Positions 53,304 to 63,254 of a DNA stretch of 64,000 nt are shown here, piece after piece. Origin of the DNA: an uncultured Corynebacterium sp. (GTDB taxonomy: Bacteria > Actinomycetota > Actinomycetes > Mycobacteriales > Mycobacteriaceae); the NCBI GenBank assembly GCA_943914355.1, contig CALUBS010000009.1, positions 16,963 through 80,962 on the forward strand, given 5' to 3'. Position 1 is the stretch's first letter. Every line of letters begins with the position of its first letter. Both the position numbers and the translations under genes were made by a program. The notes below the pieces were generated by a model that saw nothing but the letters and a program-made list of their open reading frames with translations, ran no database searches and was not told where the DNA came from.

Positions 53304-53454
53304 CAGCACGCGCAGGGGCCCAATAACGCTTTCCCCCTAAAAGTGCGCACTCCTGCAACCTTGGGCTTATTGATTCAGCGTCCTGACTATACTGGGGGCG
53401 ACTTTATAAGCCGGTTCAATGTGCCGACCTAGTTATTCACCAGCAAGGAGAATC

Positions 53455-53907
53455 ATGCTTACGTATCACACCATCGCCGTCGGTACCGATGGCTCCGAAA
53501 CTTCCCTGCGCGCAGTGCGTTCGGCGGCATCAATGGCACGGGCATATGACGCCAAGCTCATCATCGTCTCCGCAGCCTATAATCATTCAGGCTCCATGCT
53601 CGGTGCTCCCAGCGGGGAAGGATCCCGGCTACCGGTGGTCAGCGAGGAAATGGCGAATACTTACCTCACGAATGCGCAGCGGATTGCAGAGTCCGAAGGC
53701 GCGGAAAATATTGAGGTGGTCACTACCCCCGGTGACCCTGTCAACGCCTTAATTGAGGTTACGGAGAAATACGACGTGGAGCTCTTGGTCGTGGGCAATC
53801 GCGGCGTCAATTCCGTGCGCGGACGCGTTTTCGGTTCAGTACCTACTGAACTTACCCATAAATCCAAGGTGGATGTCGTGGTGGTCAACACGAGTGAAAA
53901 ACGTTAA
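53455..53907 (+). CDS. Universal stress protein (UspA family)
   Basis: 150 residues. UspA fold with YHTIAVGTDGSETSLRAVRSA at the N-terminus and the ATP-binding GNRGVNSVRGRVFGSVPTELTHKSKVDVVVV at the C-terminus (G-2x-G-9x-G(S)). AAGGAG at 53445-53450 and ATG 53455. A second family member follows 83 nt downstream, with its own promoter. Confidence 0.9.
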   Translation: MLTYHTIAVGTDGSETSLRAVRSAASMARAYDAKLIIVSAAYNHSGSMLGAPSGEGSRLPVVSEEMANTYLTNAQRIAESEGAENIEVVTTPGDPVNALIEVTEKYDVELLVVGNRGVNSVRGRVFGSVPTELTHKSKVDVVVVNTSEKR

Positions 53908-53926
53908 TCATTTTTCATTGTTACAC

Positions 53927-53957
53927 TTGCAGTAACGCCAAGTTGGCACACTAGAAT
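53927..53957 (+). promoter_or_regulatory. Promoter of the second universal stress gene
   Basis: TTGCAG (53927-53932), 19-nt spacer, TAGAAT (53952-53957). Confidence 0.45.
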
Positions 53958-53990
53958 AGATAGGGTACACACCCACAAAGAAAGGTCATC

Positions 53991-54431
53991 ATGAGCGACT
54001 ACAGCACGATTGTTGTCGGTACTGACGGTTCCAAGTCCTCCCTCCTCGCCGTGGAGCGAGCAGCCAAGATTGCCGCTGCATTCGATGCCACGCTGATCGT
54101 CGGTTGTGCTTACTACGAGAATCAAGAGCAGGCCTCGAAGACCTTGCGCCAGGATTCCGTCACTATTCTCGGTGATGAGAAGGCTGAAGCTAACCTGCAG
54201 GCGGGTAGGGAAGAAGCAGAAAAGCACGGGGTCTCCAAGGTGGAAACCGCAGTCCGCCCTGGCACGCCGGTACAAGCCCTCATGTCCATTGTCAACGACA
54301 ATGATGCAGACCTGCTCATCGTTGGTAACCGCGGTATTAATTCCCTGACCGGCCGTTTGCTTGGCTCGGTGCCGGCAGATGTGGCGCGCCAGTCCGACTG
54401 TGACGTCATGATCGTTCACACCGTCAACTAA
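53991..54431 (+). CDS. Universal stress protein (UspA family)
   Basis: 146 residues, a paralogue of the preceding gene: YSTIVVGTDGSKSSLLAVERA at the N-terminus and GNRGINSLTGRLLGSVPADVARQSDCDVMIVH at the C-terminus. It keeps the ATP-binding glycine pattern. GAAAGG about 7 nt upstream of ATG 53991. Probably a separate transcript from its paralogue, with a terminator downstream. Confidence 0.92.
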   Translation: MSDYSTIVVGTDGSKSSLLAVERAAKIAAAFDATLIVGCAYYENQEQASKTLRQDSVTILGDEKAEANLQAGREEAEKHGVSKVETAVRPGTPVQALMSIVNDNDADLLIVGNRGINSLTGRLLGSVPADVARQSDCDVMIVHTVN

Positions 54432-54447
54432 TCTAGGCCTTCGCCTT

Positions 54448-54493
54448 ACCCACCGCAGCGAGTCCTTTTCTGGAGTCGCGCGGTGGGTTTTGT
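54448..54493 (+). terminator. Terminator between usp and helD
   Basis: ACCCACCGC / GCGGTGGGT stem with an imperfect inner helix, followed by TTTTGTG. May also serve helD from the other side. Confidence 0.75.
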
Positions 54494-54505
54494 GATCCTA
54501 ACTGG

Positions 54506-56761
54506 CTAAATCACATCCCCAGTATCTCCTACCAGGGTCAGTGTTTGTGTGGCCCGGGTGATGCAGACGTATAAATTCTGCAGCCCCTGCGGGGAAGCAT
54601 CAACAATCTCGCGCGGGTTAAGCACGATTACGTGGTCGAACTCGAGGCCCTTGACGGATTCGGCGTTCGTGGCGTCAATGATTGCGGTCAGGCGCCCATC
54701 GTCCTCGGTGGCGACGCCAGGGGTGAAGTTGGCATCGTCAAGCCGACGCACCGGCACGCCATCGCGAATAGCAATGGCAGGGGTGGCATCCGGATTAATG
54801 GAGGCCAATAGGCCATTAGCAAGCTCGGTAATGGGCTCAGGTGTGCGGTAGTTGACGGTAAGGAGGTGGTGGCGGAAGCGCTGGGCGATGAACGGCTCCA
54901 AGGCCTCGCCCCAGTCATCCACGCCGGCCGGGGAACCGGTCTGCGAGGTATCGCCCACCAGCGTCATCCACCGCGACGGGCAGCGGCGGAAGAGCATCCG
55001 CCATTCCATCGGGGTAAGTTCCTGCGCTTCGTCCACGATGATGTGGCCAAAGGCCCACGTGTGATCCTCCCGGGCACGCTGCGCAGTGGTGCGCGTATCC
55101 CGCACCTCTTGGCGCTGCGCTAGGGTTTCCGCGTCGATCACGTCGTGCGCCGAGAGGATTTCCGCCTCAAACATGTCATCGTCGTTATCGGTGGATTCAG
55201 AAGATGACAGGATATCCAATGCATCTTCTGCATCCGCGATCTGCTCGCGCCACTCGGCGTCTTTGGCCGCCTTCTTCTCCTCAGGACTGGGCAGCCCGAT
55301 GAGGACGGCCAACTCATCCAATAGGGCAGCATCGGAATCGGTCCAACCGTAGCCATCTGCGCGGTACAAGGCGGCTTGGGTCTCCTCATCGTATCCACGG
55401 GCAGCCGAGGCAATGAGCTCGCGGGACGACAATAATGCGGCGAGGACCTCAGAGGGATCAAGCTGGGGCCAAAAATCATCGATGCAGCTGACCACGGACT
55501 CATCAATGGCAAGATCGTCGTGGAATTGGTCCACATCCGCGCGGCTTAAGAGGTTTTCCCCGCCCAGCGGATCCGTGCCAACCTTGGTGGCCATCTCCTG
55601 TGCCAGGTCCTCCACGAAGTGCTCGATGAATGCCTCGCGCGCCTGGTTATGCGGCTTGCGTGAGCGGCGGGCGCGGGTGCGCGCCTTCTTCACCATGGAT
55701 GGAGTGATGGTCAGGGTCAGGCCATCCACGGTAATGTCCCGAGCCTCATTCGGCACCTGCTGATAATCCTTGACTGCAGCGCTCAGGATTTCCGTCATGG
55801 CCTCGCTGCCTTTAATTTCGCGGCCCACAAGACCCTCGGTATGGGTGGGTGTAATGCCGGGGAATAGCCCACCGATGGTGGAGAGCACGACGCCGGTTTC
55901 ACCGAGTTCTGGCAGGACGCGGGAAATATAGTCCAAAAAATTAGTATTGGGTCCAACGATGAGTACACCGGTGGAAGATAGCAGTTCGCGGTGGGTATAG
56001 AGCAGGTAGGCAACGCGGTGCAGCGCGACGGCAGTCTTGCCGGTGCCGGGACCGCCTTCTACCACCATCACGCCGCGGGTATTATCCCGGATGATTTCGT
56101 CCTGCTCGCGCTGAATGGTTTCCACGATGGACGTCATGTGTCCCGTGCGGGCGCGTTGCATGGCAAAGTACAGGGCAGACTCGCTCGCCACGCCCGCTTC
56201 CTCCTCGAGCACGCCTGGGCCGTTTAATGCCTCGTCATTGACATCAGTGACCGTGCGGCCGGACATACGGATCTGGCGGCGCGTGTGTACACCTTCAGGC
56301 TGTGCGGTAGTGGCGAGATAAAAGGGGCGGGCCATGGGGGCGCGCCAATCCAGAAGGAGGGTGCGATAGTTTTCTTCGCGCGCATCCAAACCCATGCGGC
56401 CGATATAGCGGCGGTCCAGTCCCTCATCAGTTGGGTTATCGCCGGGAGCATCGATATCGATACGGCCAAAGACGAGCCCCATCTGTGCGACGTTGAGGCG
56501 GTCTAACTTGGCCTGGAGGCCGTGGTATTCCGTTTCGCGGCGCACGAGGGCATCGGCATCGGGAGTCGCCGGGTCAACCTCAGCTTGGACCTCGTTCAAG
56601 CGTGCGTTTGCTGCGGCTACCTCGTCATCGAGGCGGTCAAAAAGGCCATCGACGTAGTTCTGCTCGGCTTCGATGGCGGAAATTCCAGCGTTAGCGCGGC
56701 GGGATGAAGATGCGTTAGCGGGAGAATGGGTGGCTGGAGAATTCTTCGGTGCAGAGTTCAC
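54506..56761 (-). CDS. helD: HelD/HelR-like RNA polymerase recycling motor (UvrD-like ATPase)
   Basis: 751 residues. N-terminal helical arm (SAIEAEQNYVDGLFDRLDDEV), the HelD block GRIDIDAPGDNPTDEGLD and IGRMGLDAREENYRTLLLDWRAP, Walker A EGGPGTGKTAVALHR, then UvrD-like motifs: IIVDEAQELTPMEWRML, LVGDTSQTG, VNYRTPEPI, VKGLEFDHVIVLNP and YVCITRATQTL. Known: HelD releases stalled RNA polymerase; some actinobacterial homologues (HelR) confer rifampicin tolerance. The frame extends upstream to 56860, but GTG 56761 has GGAG 7 nt before it and starts the family-like N-terminus. Confidence 0.88.
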   Translation of the reverse strand: MNSAPKNSPATHSPANASSSRRANAGISAIEAEQNYVDGLFDRLDDEVAAANARLNEVQAEVDPATPDADALVRRETEYHGLQAKLDRLNVAQMGLVFGRIDIDAPGDNPTDEGLDRRYIGRMGLDAREENYRTLLLDWRAPMARPFYLATTAQPEGVHTRRQIRMSGRTVTDVNDEALNGPGVLEEEAGVASESALYFAMQRARTGHMTSIVETIQREQDEIIRDNTRGVMVVEGGPGTGKTAVALHRVAYLLYTHRELLSSTGVLIVGPNTNFLDYISRVLPELGETGVVLSTIGGLFPGITPTHTEGLVGREIKGSEAMTEILSAAVKDYQQVPNEARDITVDGLTLTITPSMVKKARTRARRSRKPHNQAREAFIEHFVEDLAQEMATKVGTDPLGGENLLSRADVDQFHDDLAIDESVVSCIDDFWPQLDPSEVLAALLSSRELIASAARGYDEETQAALYRADGYGWTDSDAALLDELAVLIGLPSPEEKKAAKDAEWREQIADAEDALDILSSSESTDNDDDMFEAEILSAHDVIDAETLAQRQEVRDTRTTAQRAREDHTWAFGHIIVDEAQELTPMEWRMLFRRCPSRWMTLVGDTSQTGSPAGVDDWGEALEPFIAQRFRHHLLTVNYRTPEPITELANGLLASINPDATPAIAIRDGVPVRRLDDANFTPGVATEDDGRLTAIIDATNAESVKGLEFDHVIVLNPREIVDASPQGLQNLYVCITRATQTLTLVGDTGDVI

Positions 56762-56847
56762 AAGACTCCTCAGAATGAAACACGAAAATATGGGGTGGGC
56801 ACGCATCCGCGTGCCGTGTAGGGGAGGTTCGAGTTTAGACCTTGCCG

Positions 56848-56884
56848 TGACAAAGAACAACGGCCCAGCGTAAGGGCTGGGCCG
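56848..56884 (-). terminator. Terminator of the DoxX-like gene
   Basis: Minus strand: CGGCCCAGC / GCTGGGCCG stem followed by TTGTTCTTTG. Confidence 0.75.
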
Positions 56885-56904
56885 TGTGCGAGGGATAAGG
56901 CGAA

Positions 56905-57921
56905 TTACTTAGCGCGCTTTTCAATCTTCTTGATAGCGGCTTCGATCTTCTTATTAGCCTTCTTTTGCAGCTTATCTGCCTGCTTGGAAGCCTTCTTAGC
57001 AGCGCGCTTGGAGTCTGCCTTGTCGAGCTTCGATGCAGCATCATCGGCGCGCTTCTGTGCCTTGTTCGCCGCCTTGACGGCACCCTTGCGGGCGGTCTTA
57101 GCGTTGGACTCAGCGGACTTCAGCCAGTCCTTCTTGTTGTCATCAACGTAGGACTTGGCGCTATCTACGGAGTCCTCGATGAAGGACTTCGCGTTGTCCA
57201 AGAAGTCGCGGCCGGAATCCTGCCAGTCGTCCTTGTTGTCATCGACGTAGTCCTTGGCGTCATCAACATAGGACTTTGCGGTATCGAGAAGGCCGCGACC
57301 GGTGGACTGCCAGTCATCCTTGTTGTCATCCACATAGGCCTGCGCCTTCTGAGAGGTTTCATTGAACCAGTCGCCGGCCTTGTTGGACAGCTCGTTGGCG
57401 CGAGCGGAAAGCTCCTCGCGCTTTTCCTGGGACTCAGACTTGGTGGGCAGCGCCTGCTGAATCTTTTTATTTGTGCGCTCACCGGCCTTCTGTGCGCGCC
57501 AGCGCAGGGATGGCTTGCCCTCAGTGTCCTGGGTGGTGATAAAGAGCGCGCCGAGCAGGGCGGTGTTGGTAATGAAGCCGTTGCGACGGTCTTCCTTGTC
57601 CTTCTTATTATCCGCGGCCCAGAAGTTATTCTTGCCCACCAAGTTGGGCAGGGTAGCGGCAGCCAGCACGGCTGCGGAGGTACGTGGTGCCTTGCCCAGA
57701 GCCAAGGTGGTACCTGCACCGATCTTTGCGCCGCCGAGGGCGCGGGTAGCTAGTTCCGGATCGTTGGGAATCAGGTTCTTGTAACCGGAGGGGACGAACT
57801 TGCGCAGGGTCTTGAGGAAGCCTTCGGTTTCCTTGGTGTGCTCCGAGGCATTGCGCAGGTCGTCTACACCTTCCCATACAAATACCGATGCCAGCATGGG
57901 GCGGGCAAACTTGCGAATCAT
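56905..57921 (-). CDS. DoxX-family membrane protein with C-terminal tandem-repeat and Lys/Ala coiled-coil tail
   Basis: 338 residues. The N-terminal DoxX-like half (about 1-135) has IRKFARPMLASVFVWEGVDDLRN, LGGAKIGAGTTLALGK, PRTSAAVLAAATLP and FITNTALLGALFI. Residues 150-275 carry three repeats with YVDDNKDDW-type cores at 196, 225 and 258 (periods 29 and 33), predicted amphipathic helix. The last 65 residues are Lys/Ala-rich coiled coil. Such a tail is foreign to ordinary DoxX proteins. ATG 57921 has AAAGGACT upstream. Function unknown; membrane protein with a cytoplasmic helical rod is inferred. Confidence 0.8.
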   Translation of the reverse strand: MIRKFARPMLASVFVWEGVDDLRNASEHTKETEGFLKTLRKFVPSGYKNLIPNDPELATRALGGAKIGAGTTLALGKAPRTSAAVLAAATLPNLVGKNNFWAADNKKDKEDRRNGFITNTALLGALFITTQDTEGKPSLRWRAQKAGERTNKKIQQALPTKSESQEKREELSARANELSNKAGDWFNETSQKAQAYVDDNKDDWQSTGRGLLDTAKSYVDDAKDYVDDNKDDWQDSGRDFLDNAKSFIEDSVDSAKSYVDDNKKDWLKSAESNAKTARKGAVKAANKAQKRADDAASKLDKADSKRAAKKASKQADKLQKKANKKIEAAIKKIEKRAK

Positions 57922-57998
57922 AGTCCTTTAAGCTCCTTAGCTCGTTGTTCTAGACCAATCGTGTGATTGACCATTATACGCTGAAATAGCCGCCTAGA

Positions 57999-58601
57999 TC
58001 ACCAACGGCGCTCCCACCAATCACCCAACTTGGGGCGTTCTTCCCCCAAGGTGGTGGGCTTGCCATGACCCGGGCGGATGATGGCGTTATCTGGGAACTC
58101 CTCGAAGACGCGCTTGGTGACGTCCTTATATAGCCGCACAAAGTCGGCTTCAGAGGTCGTTCGGCCCAAGCCACCGGGGAATACGGAATCTCCCACAAAG
58201 AGGTTGGTGACACCGTCAACGGTGGCCACAAGCGCGACACCGCCGGGGGTATGGCCACGCAGGATGATGATCGGCAATTTCATGCCGGCAAAGTCGATGG
58301 AATCGCCCTCGCGCAGCTCAACGTCCACGTCTTCCGGAATGGCGGGGGAATCAATAAAGGAGGCGTAGTGTTTTGCGTTGGTGGCCTCCAAAACCTCGCC
58401 GAGAGCCCGCACGTGATCCCAGTGGCGGTGCGTGGTGAGAACGGCGGTGATGTCAACGCCTGCCTCGCGCGCCATGTCGAGGATGGCGGGGGCGTTATCG
58501 GCGGCATCGACAAGCAAGCCTTGATCGCCGGCGGTGAGCAGGTAGCAGTTATTGTCCATCTCCGAAACGGAGATTTGGTGAAGATGTAGCTCGTTAGTCA
58601 T
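57999..58601 (-). CDS. MBL-fold metallohydrolase (glyoxalase II-like)
   Basis: 200 residues. Beta-lactamase-like zinc-site motif TTHRHWDHVRAL (HxHxDH), LVDAADN, GHTPGGVAL, FVGDSVFPGGLGRT and IRPGHGKPTTLGEE. The family includes hydroxyacylglutathione hydrolase-like enzymes; in actinobacteria the thiol would be mycothiol (inference). ATG 58601 has TAAGCT 7 nt upstream on the minus strand (58609-58614), leaderless. Divergent from uvrA. Confidence 0.88.
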   Translation of the reverse strand: MTNELHLHQISVSEMDNNCYLLTAGDQGLLVDAADNAPAILDMAREAGVDITAVLTTHRHWDHVRALGEVLEATNAKHYASFIDSPAIPEDVDVELREGDSIDFAGMKLPIIILRGHTPGGVALVATVDGVTNLFVGDSVFPGGLGRTTSEADFVRLYKDVTKRVFEEFPDNAIIRPGHGKPTTLGEERPKLGDWWERRW

Positions 58602-58665
58602 ACGTTCCAGCTTACGGGTACATTCAAGGGGAGATTAAAATCTAGGATCTGGAGGCTGGAGCGCA

Positions 58666-61506
58666 GTGGCAGAACGATTGATTGTGCGAGGCGCACGGGA
58701 ACACAATCTCAAGGGCGTGGATATCGATATTCCGCGCGATAAAATGGTGGTTTTTACTGGGCTTTCGGGTTCCGGTAAGTCCTCGCTGGCCTTCGATACC
58801 ATCTTTGCGGAGGGCCAACGCCGCTACGTGGAATCGTTGAGCTCTTATGCCCGGATGTTTTTGGGCCAGATGGATAAACCCAACGTGGAATACATCGGTG
58901 GCCTATCGCCGGCGGTGTCCATTGATCAGAAATCCACGAACCACAACCCGCGCTCTACCGTGGGCACGATTACGGAGATCTATGATTACCTCCGCTTGCT
59001 TTTCTCGCGCGCCGGCACCCCGCACTGCCCCAAGTGCGATGCCGTTATCGAGCGCCAGACGCCGCAGCAGATCGTCGATGCCGTACTGGAGCAGGAAGAA
59101 AAGCTGAAGTTCCAGGTGCTCGCTCCGGTAGCGCGCAAGCGCAAGGGCGAGTTTGTTGACCTTTTCCAAGATCTTTCGGCACAGGGCTACTCCCGCGTGC
59201 GTGTGGATGGTGAGACCCACCAATTAAGCGATCCGCCGAAGCTGAAGAAGCAGGTTAAGCACACCATTGAGGTGGTAGTGGACCGGTTGCAGGTCAAAGC
59301 CTCCCAGAAGCAGCGCTTGACCGATTCCGTGGAAACGGCTTTGCGGCTTGCCGATGGCCTCGTCACCATCGAGTTCGTTGATAAAGAGGAACTCACGCAT
59401 ACCTATTCCGAAAAGGCGGCCTGCCCCAATGGCCATGCGTTGACCATCGAGGAGTACGAGCCGCGCGCGTTTTCCTTTAACGCACCCTTTGGCTCCTGCC
59501 CGGTTTGCGATGGCTTGGGCACCAAGCTCGAAGTGGATGTGGACCTGCTCATTCCGGATCCAGATGCCCCAGCCGTCGATGCCGTGCAGCCGTGGCATTC
59601 CAGCCCGAATTCTCGGTACTTCGTGAAACTCGTGGAGGGTTTGGGCAAAGCCATGGGCTTTGATCCGCAGACCCCCGTCAGCGAGCTGACGGAGGAGCAG
59701 CGCGATGCGTTGATTTACGGTACCGAAACCGAGGTGCGGGTGCGCTATAAGAACCGTTATGGCCGCCAGCGCAATTGGACCGCGCCCTTTGAGGGCGCAG
59801 TAGGCTTCCTGCACCGCAAATTGGATACCACGGATTCGCAGTCCCAAAAGGATCGCCTGCTGCAATACACCCGCCGGGTGCCGTGTAGCACGTGTAAGGG
59901 AACGCGCCTGAAGCCGGAAATCCTCGCCGTGCGCTTGGCGTCGACCTCGCATGGTGAACAGTCCATCGCGGGGCTAAGCGCCCTGTCCATCGAGGATGCC
60001 TCAGAGTTTTTGGATTCGCTCGTCTTGGGGCACCGCGAGGAAATTATCGCGGGCGCGGTGCTGAAGGAAACCCAGGCCCGCTTGCGTTTCTTATTGGACG
60101 TGGGGCTTAATTACCTCACCCTGGACCGCGGTGCTTCGACCCTGTCCGGCGGCGAGGCCCAGCGCATTCGCCTGGCCACGCAGATTGGATCCGGGCTGGC
60201 AGGCGTTTTGTACGTCTTGGACGAGCCGTCCATTGGTTTGCACCAGCGCGATAATCACCGCCTGATCTCAACTCTGCAGCGCCTGCGCGATATTGGCAAT
60301 ACGCTTATCGTGGTCGAACACGATGAAGACACCATCCGCTCGTCCGATTGGCTGGTGGATGTGGGCCCGCGCGCCGGCGAATACGGCGGCGAAGTGGTCT
60401 ACCAAGGCGAGCCCGCCGGCGTGGAGAAGGTAGAGGAGTCCTTGACGGGTCAGTACCTGTCTGGTTCCAAGGTGCTGGCTGTTCCGGATCACCGCCGCGA
60501 AATCGATAAAGATCGCACCCTGAAGGTAGTCGGCGCACGGGAAAATAACCTCAAGGGGATTAACGTCGAGATTCCGCTCGGCGTGCTGGTGTGCATTACC
60601 GGTGTATCCGGGTCCGGCAAATCCACCGTGGTCAATGAGATCTTGGCCAAGACCCTGGCTAATAACTTGAACCGCGCCCGGCAGGTTCCTGGGCGTGCCA
60701 AGCGTGTGGAGGGCATCGAGCACCTAGATAAGTTGGTGCAGGTGGATCAAAGCCCGATTGGCCGCACACCGCGTTCCAACCCGGCTACCTATACCGGCGT
60801 CTTTGATAAGATTCGCAACCTTTTTGCGGAGACCCAAGAGGCAAAGGTTCGCGGCTACAAGGCCGGGCGCTTTTCCTTTAACGTTAAAGGTGGCCGCTGC
60901 GAGGCATGCCAGGGCGATGGCACCATCAAGATCGAGATGAACTTCCTGCCGGATGTCTATGTCCCGTGTGAGGTCTGTGAGGGCGCGCGCTATAACCGCG
61001 AAACCCTGGAGGTCCACTACAAGGGCAAAAACATCGCGGAAGTGCTGGATATGCCCATCTCAGAGGCAGCGGACTTCTTCGAGCCCATTACGTCCATCCA
61101 CCGCTACTTGGCCACGCTTGTCGATGTCGGCTTGGGTTACGTCCGCCTCGGCCAAGCCGCCACCACGTTGTCCGGCGGTGAGGCCCAGCGCGTGAAGCTT
61201 GCCTCGGAGCTACAAAAGCGCACCAATGGCCGCACCATCTATATCCTGGATGAGCCGACGACCGGTCTGCACTTTGAGGATATTCGCCGGTTAATGCTGG
61301 TGATTCAAGGCTTGGTAGATAAGGGTAATTCCGTGCTTATCATTGAGCACAACCTCGATGTCATCAAGGCTGCAGACTGGATTGTGGATATGGGCCCAGA
61401 AGGTGGTGCCGGTGGCGGCACCGTGGTCGCGCAGGGTACTCCGGAAAAAGTCGCACAGGTAGAAGGTTCCTATACTGGCGGCTACCTCAAGGAAATGTTG
61501 CCCTAA
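58666..61506 (+). CDS. uvrA: Excinuclease ABC subunit UvrA
   Basis: 946 residues, two ABC ATPase modules. First Walker [15 protein letters not shown] and signature [16 protein letters not shown]; second Walker [14 protein letters not shown] and [19 protein letters not shown]. Zinc modules: CPKC...ERQ-type near residues 120-130, [21 protein letters not shown], and [10 protein letters not shown] with CEVCEGARY. Damage recognition for nucleotide excision repair. GTG 58666 with GGAGG at 58651-58655. The stop is followed by an imperfect AAGGAGA/TCTCCTT hairpin (61512-61547). Confidence 0.97.
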   Translation: MAERLIVRGAREHNLKGVDIDIPRDKMVVFTGLSGSGKSSLAFDTIFAEGQRRYVESLSSYARMFLGQMDKPNVEYIGGLSPAVSIDQKSTNHNPRSTVGTITEIYDYLRLLFSRAGTPHCPKCDAVIERQTPQQIVDAVLEQEEKLKFQVLAPVARKRKGEFVDLFQDLSAQGYSRVRVDGETHQLSDPPKLKKQVKHTIEVVVDRLQVKASQKQRLTDSVETALRLADGLVTIEFVDKEELTHTYSEKAACPNGHALTIEEYEPRAFSFNAPFGSCPVCDGLGTKLEVDVDLLIPDPDAPAVDAVQPWHSSPNSRYFVKLVEGLGKAMGFDPQTPVSELTEEQRDALIYGTETEVRVRYKNRYGRQRNWTAPFEGAVGFLHRKLDTTDSQSQKDRLLQYTRRVPCSTCKGTRLKPEILAVRLASTSHGEQSIAGLSALSIEDASEFLDSLVLGHREEIIAGAVLKETQARLRFLLDVGLNYLTLDRGASTLSGGEAQRIRLATQIGSGLAGVLYVLDEPSIGLHQRDNHRLISTLQRLRDIGNTLIVVEHDEDTIRSSDWLVDVGPRAGEYGGEVVYQGEPAGVEKVEESLTGQYLSGSKVLAVPDHRREIDKDRTLKVVGARENNLKGINVEIPLGVLVCITGVSGSGKSTVVNEILAKTLANNLNRARQVPGRAKRVEGIEHLDKLVQVDQSPIGRTPRSNPATYTGVFDKIRNLFAETQEAKVRGYKAGRFSFNVKGGRCEACQGDGTIKIEMNFLPDVYVPCEVCEGARYNRETLEVHYKGKNIAEVLDMPISEAADFFEPITSIHRYLATLVDVGLGYVRLGQAATTLSGGEAQRVKLASELQKRTNGRTIYILDEPTTGLHFEDIRRLMLVIQGLVDKGNSVLIIEHNLDVIKAADWIVDMGPEGGAGGGTVVAQGTPEKVAQVEGSYTGGYLKEMLP

Positions 61507-61511
61507 AAACT

Positions 61512-61547
61512 AAGGAGATAGTTTCTGCGAAAAATTGTCTCCTTTCT
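61512..61547 (+). terminator. Possible terminator of uvrA
   Basis: AAGGAGA / TCTCCTT stem with a 19-nt loop, followed by TCT; weak. Confidence 0.4.
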
Positions 61548-61564
61548 AAAACATGGGCTAGTCT
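61535..61564 (+). promoter_or_regulatory. Promoter of the serine-hydrolase-like lipoprotein gene
   Basis: TTGTCT (61535-61540), 18-nt spacer, TAGTCT (61559-61564), then 7 nt to the ATG. Confidence 0.5.
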
Positions 61565-61571
61565 GTGAGGA

Positions 61572-62426
61572 ATGAATCTACGGCGGAGAATGGGAGCGAT
61601 ACTCGCGACGGTATCGCTTGCTGCCGTGGCGGCGTGCTCGTCCCCCGAGCAGGCGGCGGATACGGCGGGGGAAGGGGCATCGGCAAGCGTGAGCGCTAAA
61701 GCCGATGCGGCGCTCACCAAAGATCTGGGCCGCGCCGTTGAGTCGTTGTCCAAGGACTATGACGCCCAGGTCGGAGTGGCTATCTCCGCCGGCGAAGAAA
61801 AAATTTCTGCGGGAGACACAGGCGATGGACCGGCTTGGTCCACCATCAAAGTGCCCATTGCCATTACGGCGCTGCAAGACGGCGCCGATCCATCCTTGGT
61901 GGATCTGGCCATCAAAGAATCCGATAATGATGCCGCGTACGCATTGTGGTCGCAGGTGCAGTGGGAAGAAGGCGTGGCCTCGGAGGCGGTGGAAAAGCTC
62001 TTGCGTGAGCACGACTCGAAGGCCTCCATTGAAGCTGACGCTTTTGGCTACTCCACCTGGCCATTGCAGGAGCAGGCGAATTTCGGCGCGCAATTGCCCT
62101 GCATCAAGGAAGCCGAATACGTCCATGAGGTATTAAATGACATTGTGGAATGGCAAAGCGTTGGCCTATCCAAACATGCAAGCACCCGGGCAAAGAGCGG
62201 CTGGGGGCTCGATGAAAATAGCGATGACTACACTTTTCGCCAATTCGGTGTCCATGAAAAGGACGGCAAAAGGGTAGGAGTAGCCCTAAGCGTCATCGTC
62301 GAAGGTGAGGATTATGAAAGTGGCTCCGCCGCGATCGATGATCTTGCCGATGACGTCCTCAAGGTCATCGACAAAGCCATTGAGGATGAAAAACTAGAGC
62401 CCGATTCCACCTGCGAGGATGCTTAG
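61572..62426 (+). CDS. Lipoprotein with class A beta-lactamase/serine-hydrolase-like motifs
   Basis: 284 residues. Signal peptide with lipobox VAAC (Cys22). Three residues groups fit the SxxK hydrolase superfamily: STIK (Ser90-Lys93), SDN (117-119) and KSG (208-210), at spacings like those of class A beta-lactamases. The sequence is otherwise divergent and lacks a clear omega-loop Glu motif, so catalytic activity is uncertain. The TAGTCT box 7 nt upstream of the ATG allows a leaderless message, and a TGAGGA purine stretch lies there too. Sits between uvrA and infC. Confidence 0.75.
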   Translation: MNLRRRMGAILATVSLAAVAACSSPEQAADTAGEGASASVSAKADAALTKDLGRAVESLSKDYDAQVGVAISAGEEKISAGDTGDGPAWSTIKVPIAITALQDGADPSLVDLAIKESDNDAAYALWSQVQWEEGVASEAVEKLLREHDSKASIEADAFGYSTWPLQEQANFGAQLPCIKEAEYVHEVLNDIVEWQSVGLSKHASTRAKSGWGLDENSDDYTFRQFGVHEKDGKRVGVALSVIVEGEDYESGSAAIDDLADDVLKVIDKAIEDEKLEPDSTCEDA

Positions 62427-62606
62427 CTCACCGCGGTTTGCTTTAAGCGGTAGCGGGCTGCTAGGGTCATATCCACTACCGCCCAAGGTACCTTTTGCAG
62501 GAACCTGGGTCACAAGCGGAGATTCTCCCACCCGATGCCGCGGACTTAAAGTTCGTTGGATAACGGTAAAGGTAACCAGACGTTCGTGTCTGGCTCTGTG
62601 AGATCT

Positions 62607-62630
62607 CCCGGCTGTCTTTGGCAGACCGGG
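62607..62630 (+). promoter_or_regulatory. Hairpin in the infC leader
   Basis: CCCGGCTG pairs with CAGACCGGG (one bulged A), 68 nt upstream of infC. Together with the leader from about 62430 it may take part in autoregulation of the infC-rpmI-rplT operon. Confidence 0.35.
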
Positions 62631-62697
62631 CTAGATTCGTTTGTGGTCCACGGTAGGTGAACTCATTACCCAAAACCCCTAATCGAGGAGAACCACA

Positions 62698-63219
62698 ATC
62701 AGCGCTGAAGCTCGCATTAATGAGCGTATCCGAGTACCCGAGGTCCGTCTTGTCGGCCCCGGTGGTGAACAGGTGGGTATCGTCCGCACCGATGATGCCC
62801 GCAAGCTTGCCTATGAAGCTGACCTGGATTTGGTCGAGGTAGCTCCTAAGGCTAAGCCCCCAGTTGCCAAAATCATGGACTACGGCAAGTTCAAGTATGA
62901 GCAGGCCCAAAAGGCTCGCGAATCTCGTAAGAACCAGCAGCAGACCGTGGTGAAGGAACAGAAGTTCCGTCCGAAGATCGACGATCACGATTATGAGACC
63001 AAGAAGAGTAACGTAGTTCGCTTCCTGGAAAAGGGATCCAAGGTCAAGGTGACCATCATGTTCCGCGGCCGCGAGCAATCGCGACCGGAGCTGGGGTTCC
63101 GGCTTTTGGAGCGGTTGGCCGATGACGTCGCTGAGGTTGGCGTAGTTGAGTCCCGCCCCAAGCAGGATGGTCGCAATATGACCATGGTTTTGGGTCCGGT
63201 TCGTAAGGGCAAAAAGTAA
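62698..63219 (+). CDS. infC: Translation initiation factor IF-3, apparent AUC start
   Basis: 173 residues from ATC 62698. The conserved IF-3 N-terminus [19 protein letters not shown] lies upstream of any ATG or GTG that would give a complete protein; GGAGAA (62687-62692) is spaced 5 nt from the ATC. Also seen: [33 protein letters not shown], and the C-terminal domain [15 protein letters not shown] and [12 protein letters not shown]-3 proofreads start codons; a non-canonical start (AUU in E. coli) makes its synthesis self-regulating. Known pattern; AUC here is read directly from sequence. Confidence 0.93.
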   Translation: MSAEARINERIRVPEVRLVGPGGEQVGIVRTDDARKLAYEADLDLVEVAPKAKPPVAKIMDYGKFKYEQAQKARESRKNQQQTVVKEQKFRPKIDDHDYETKKSNVVRFLEKGSKVKVTIMFRGREQSRPELGFRLLERLADDVAEVGVVESRPKQDGRNMTMVLGPVRKGKK

Positions 63220-63254
63220 ACCATATTCCACGTAGGATTTAAGGACTTATACTC

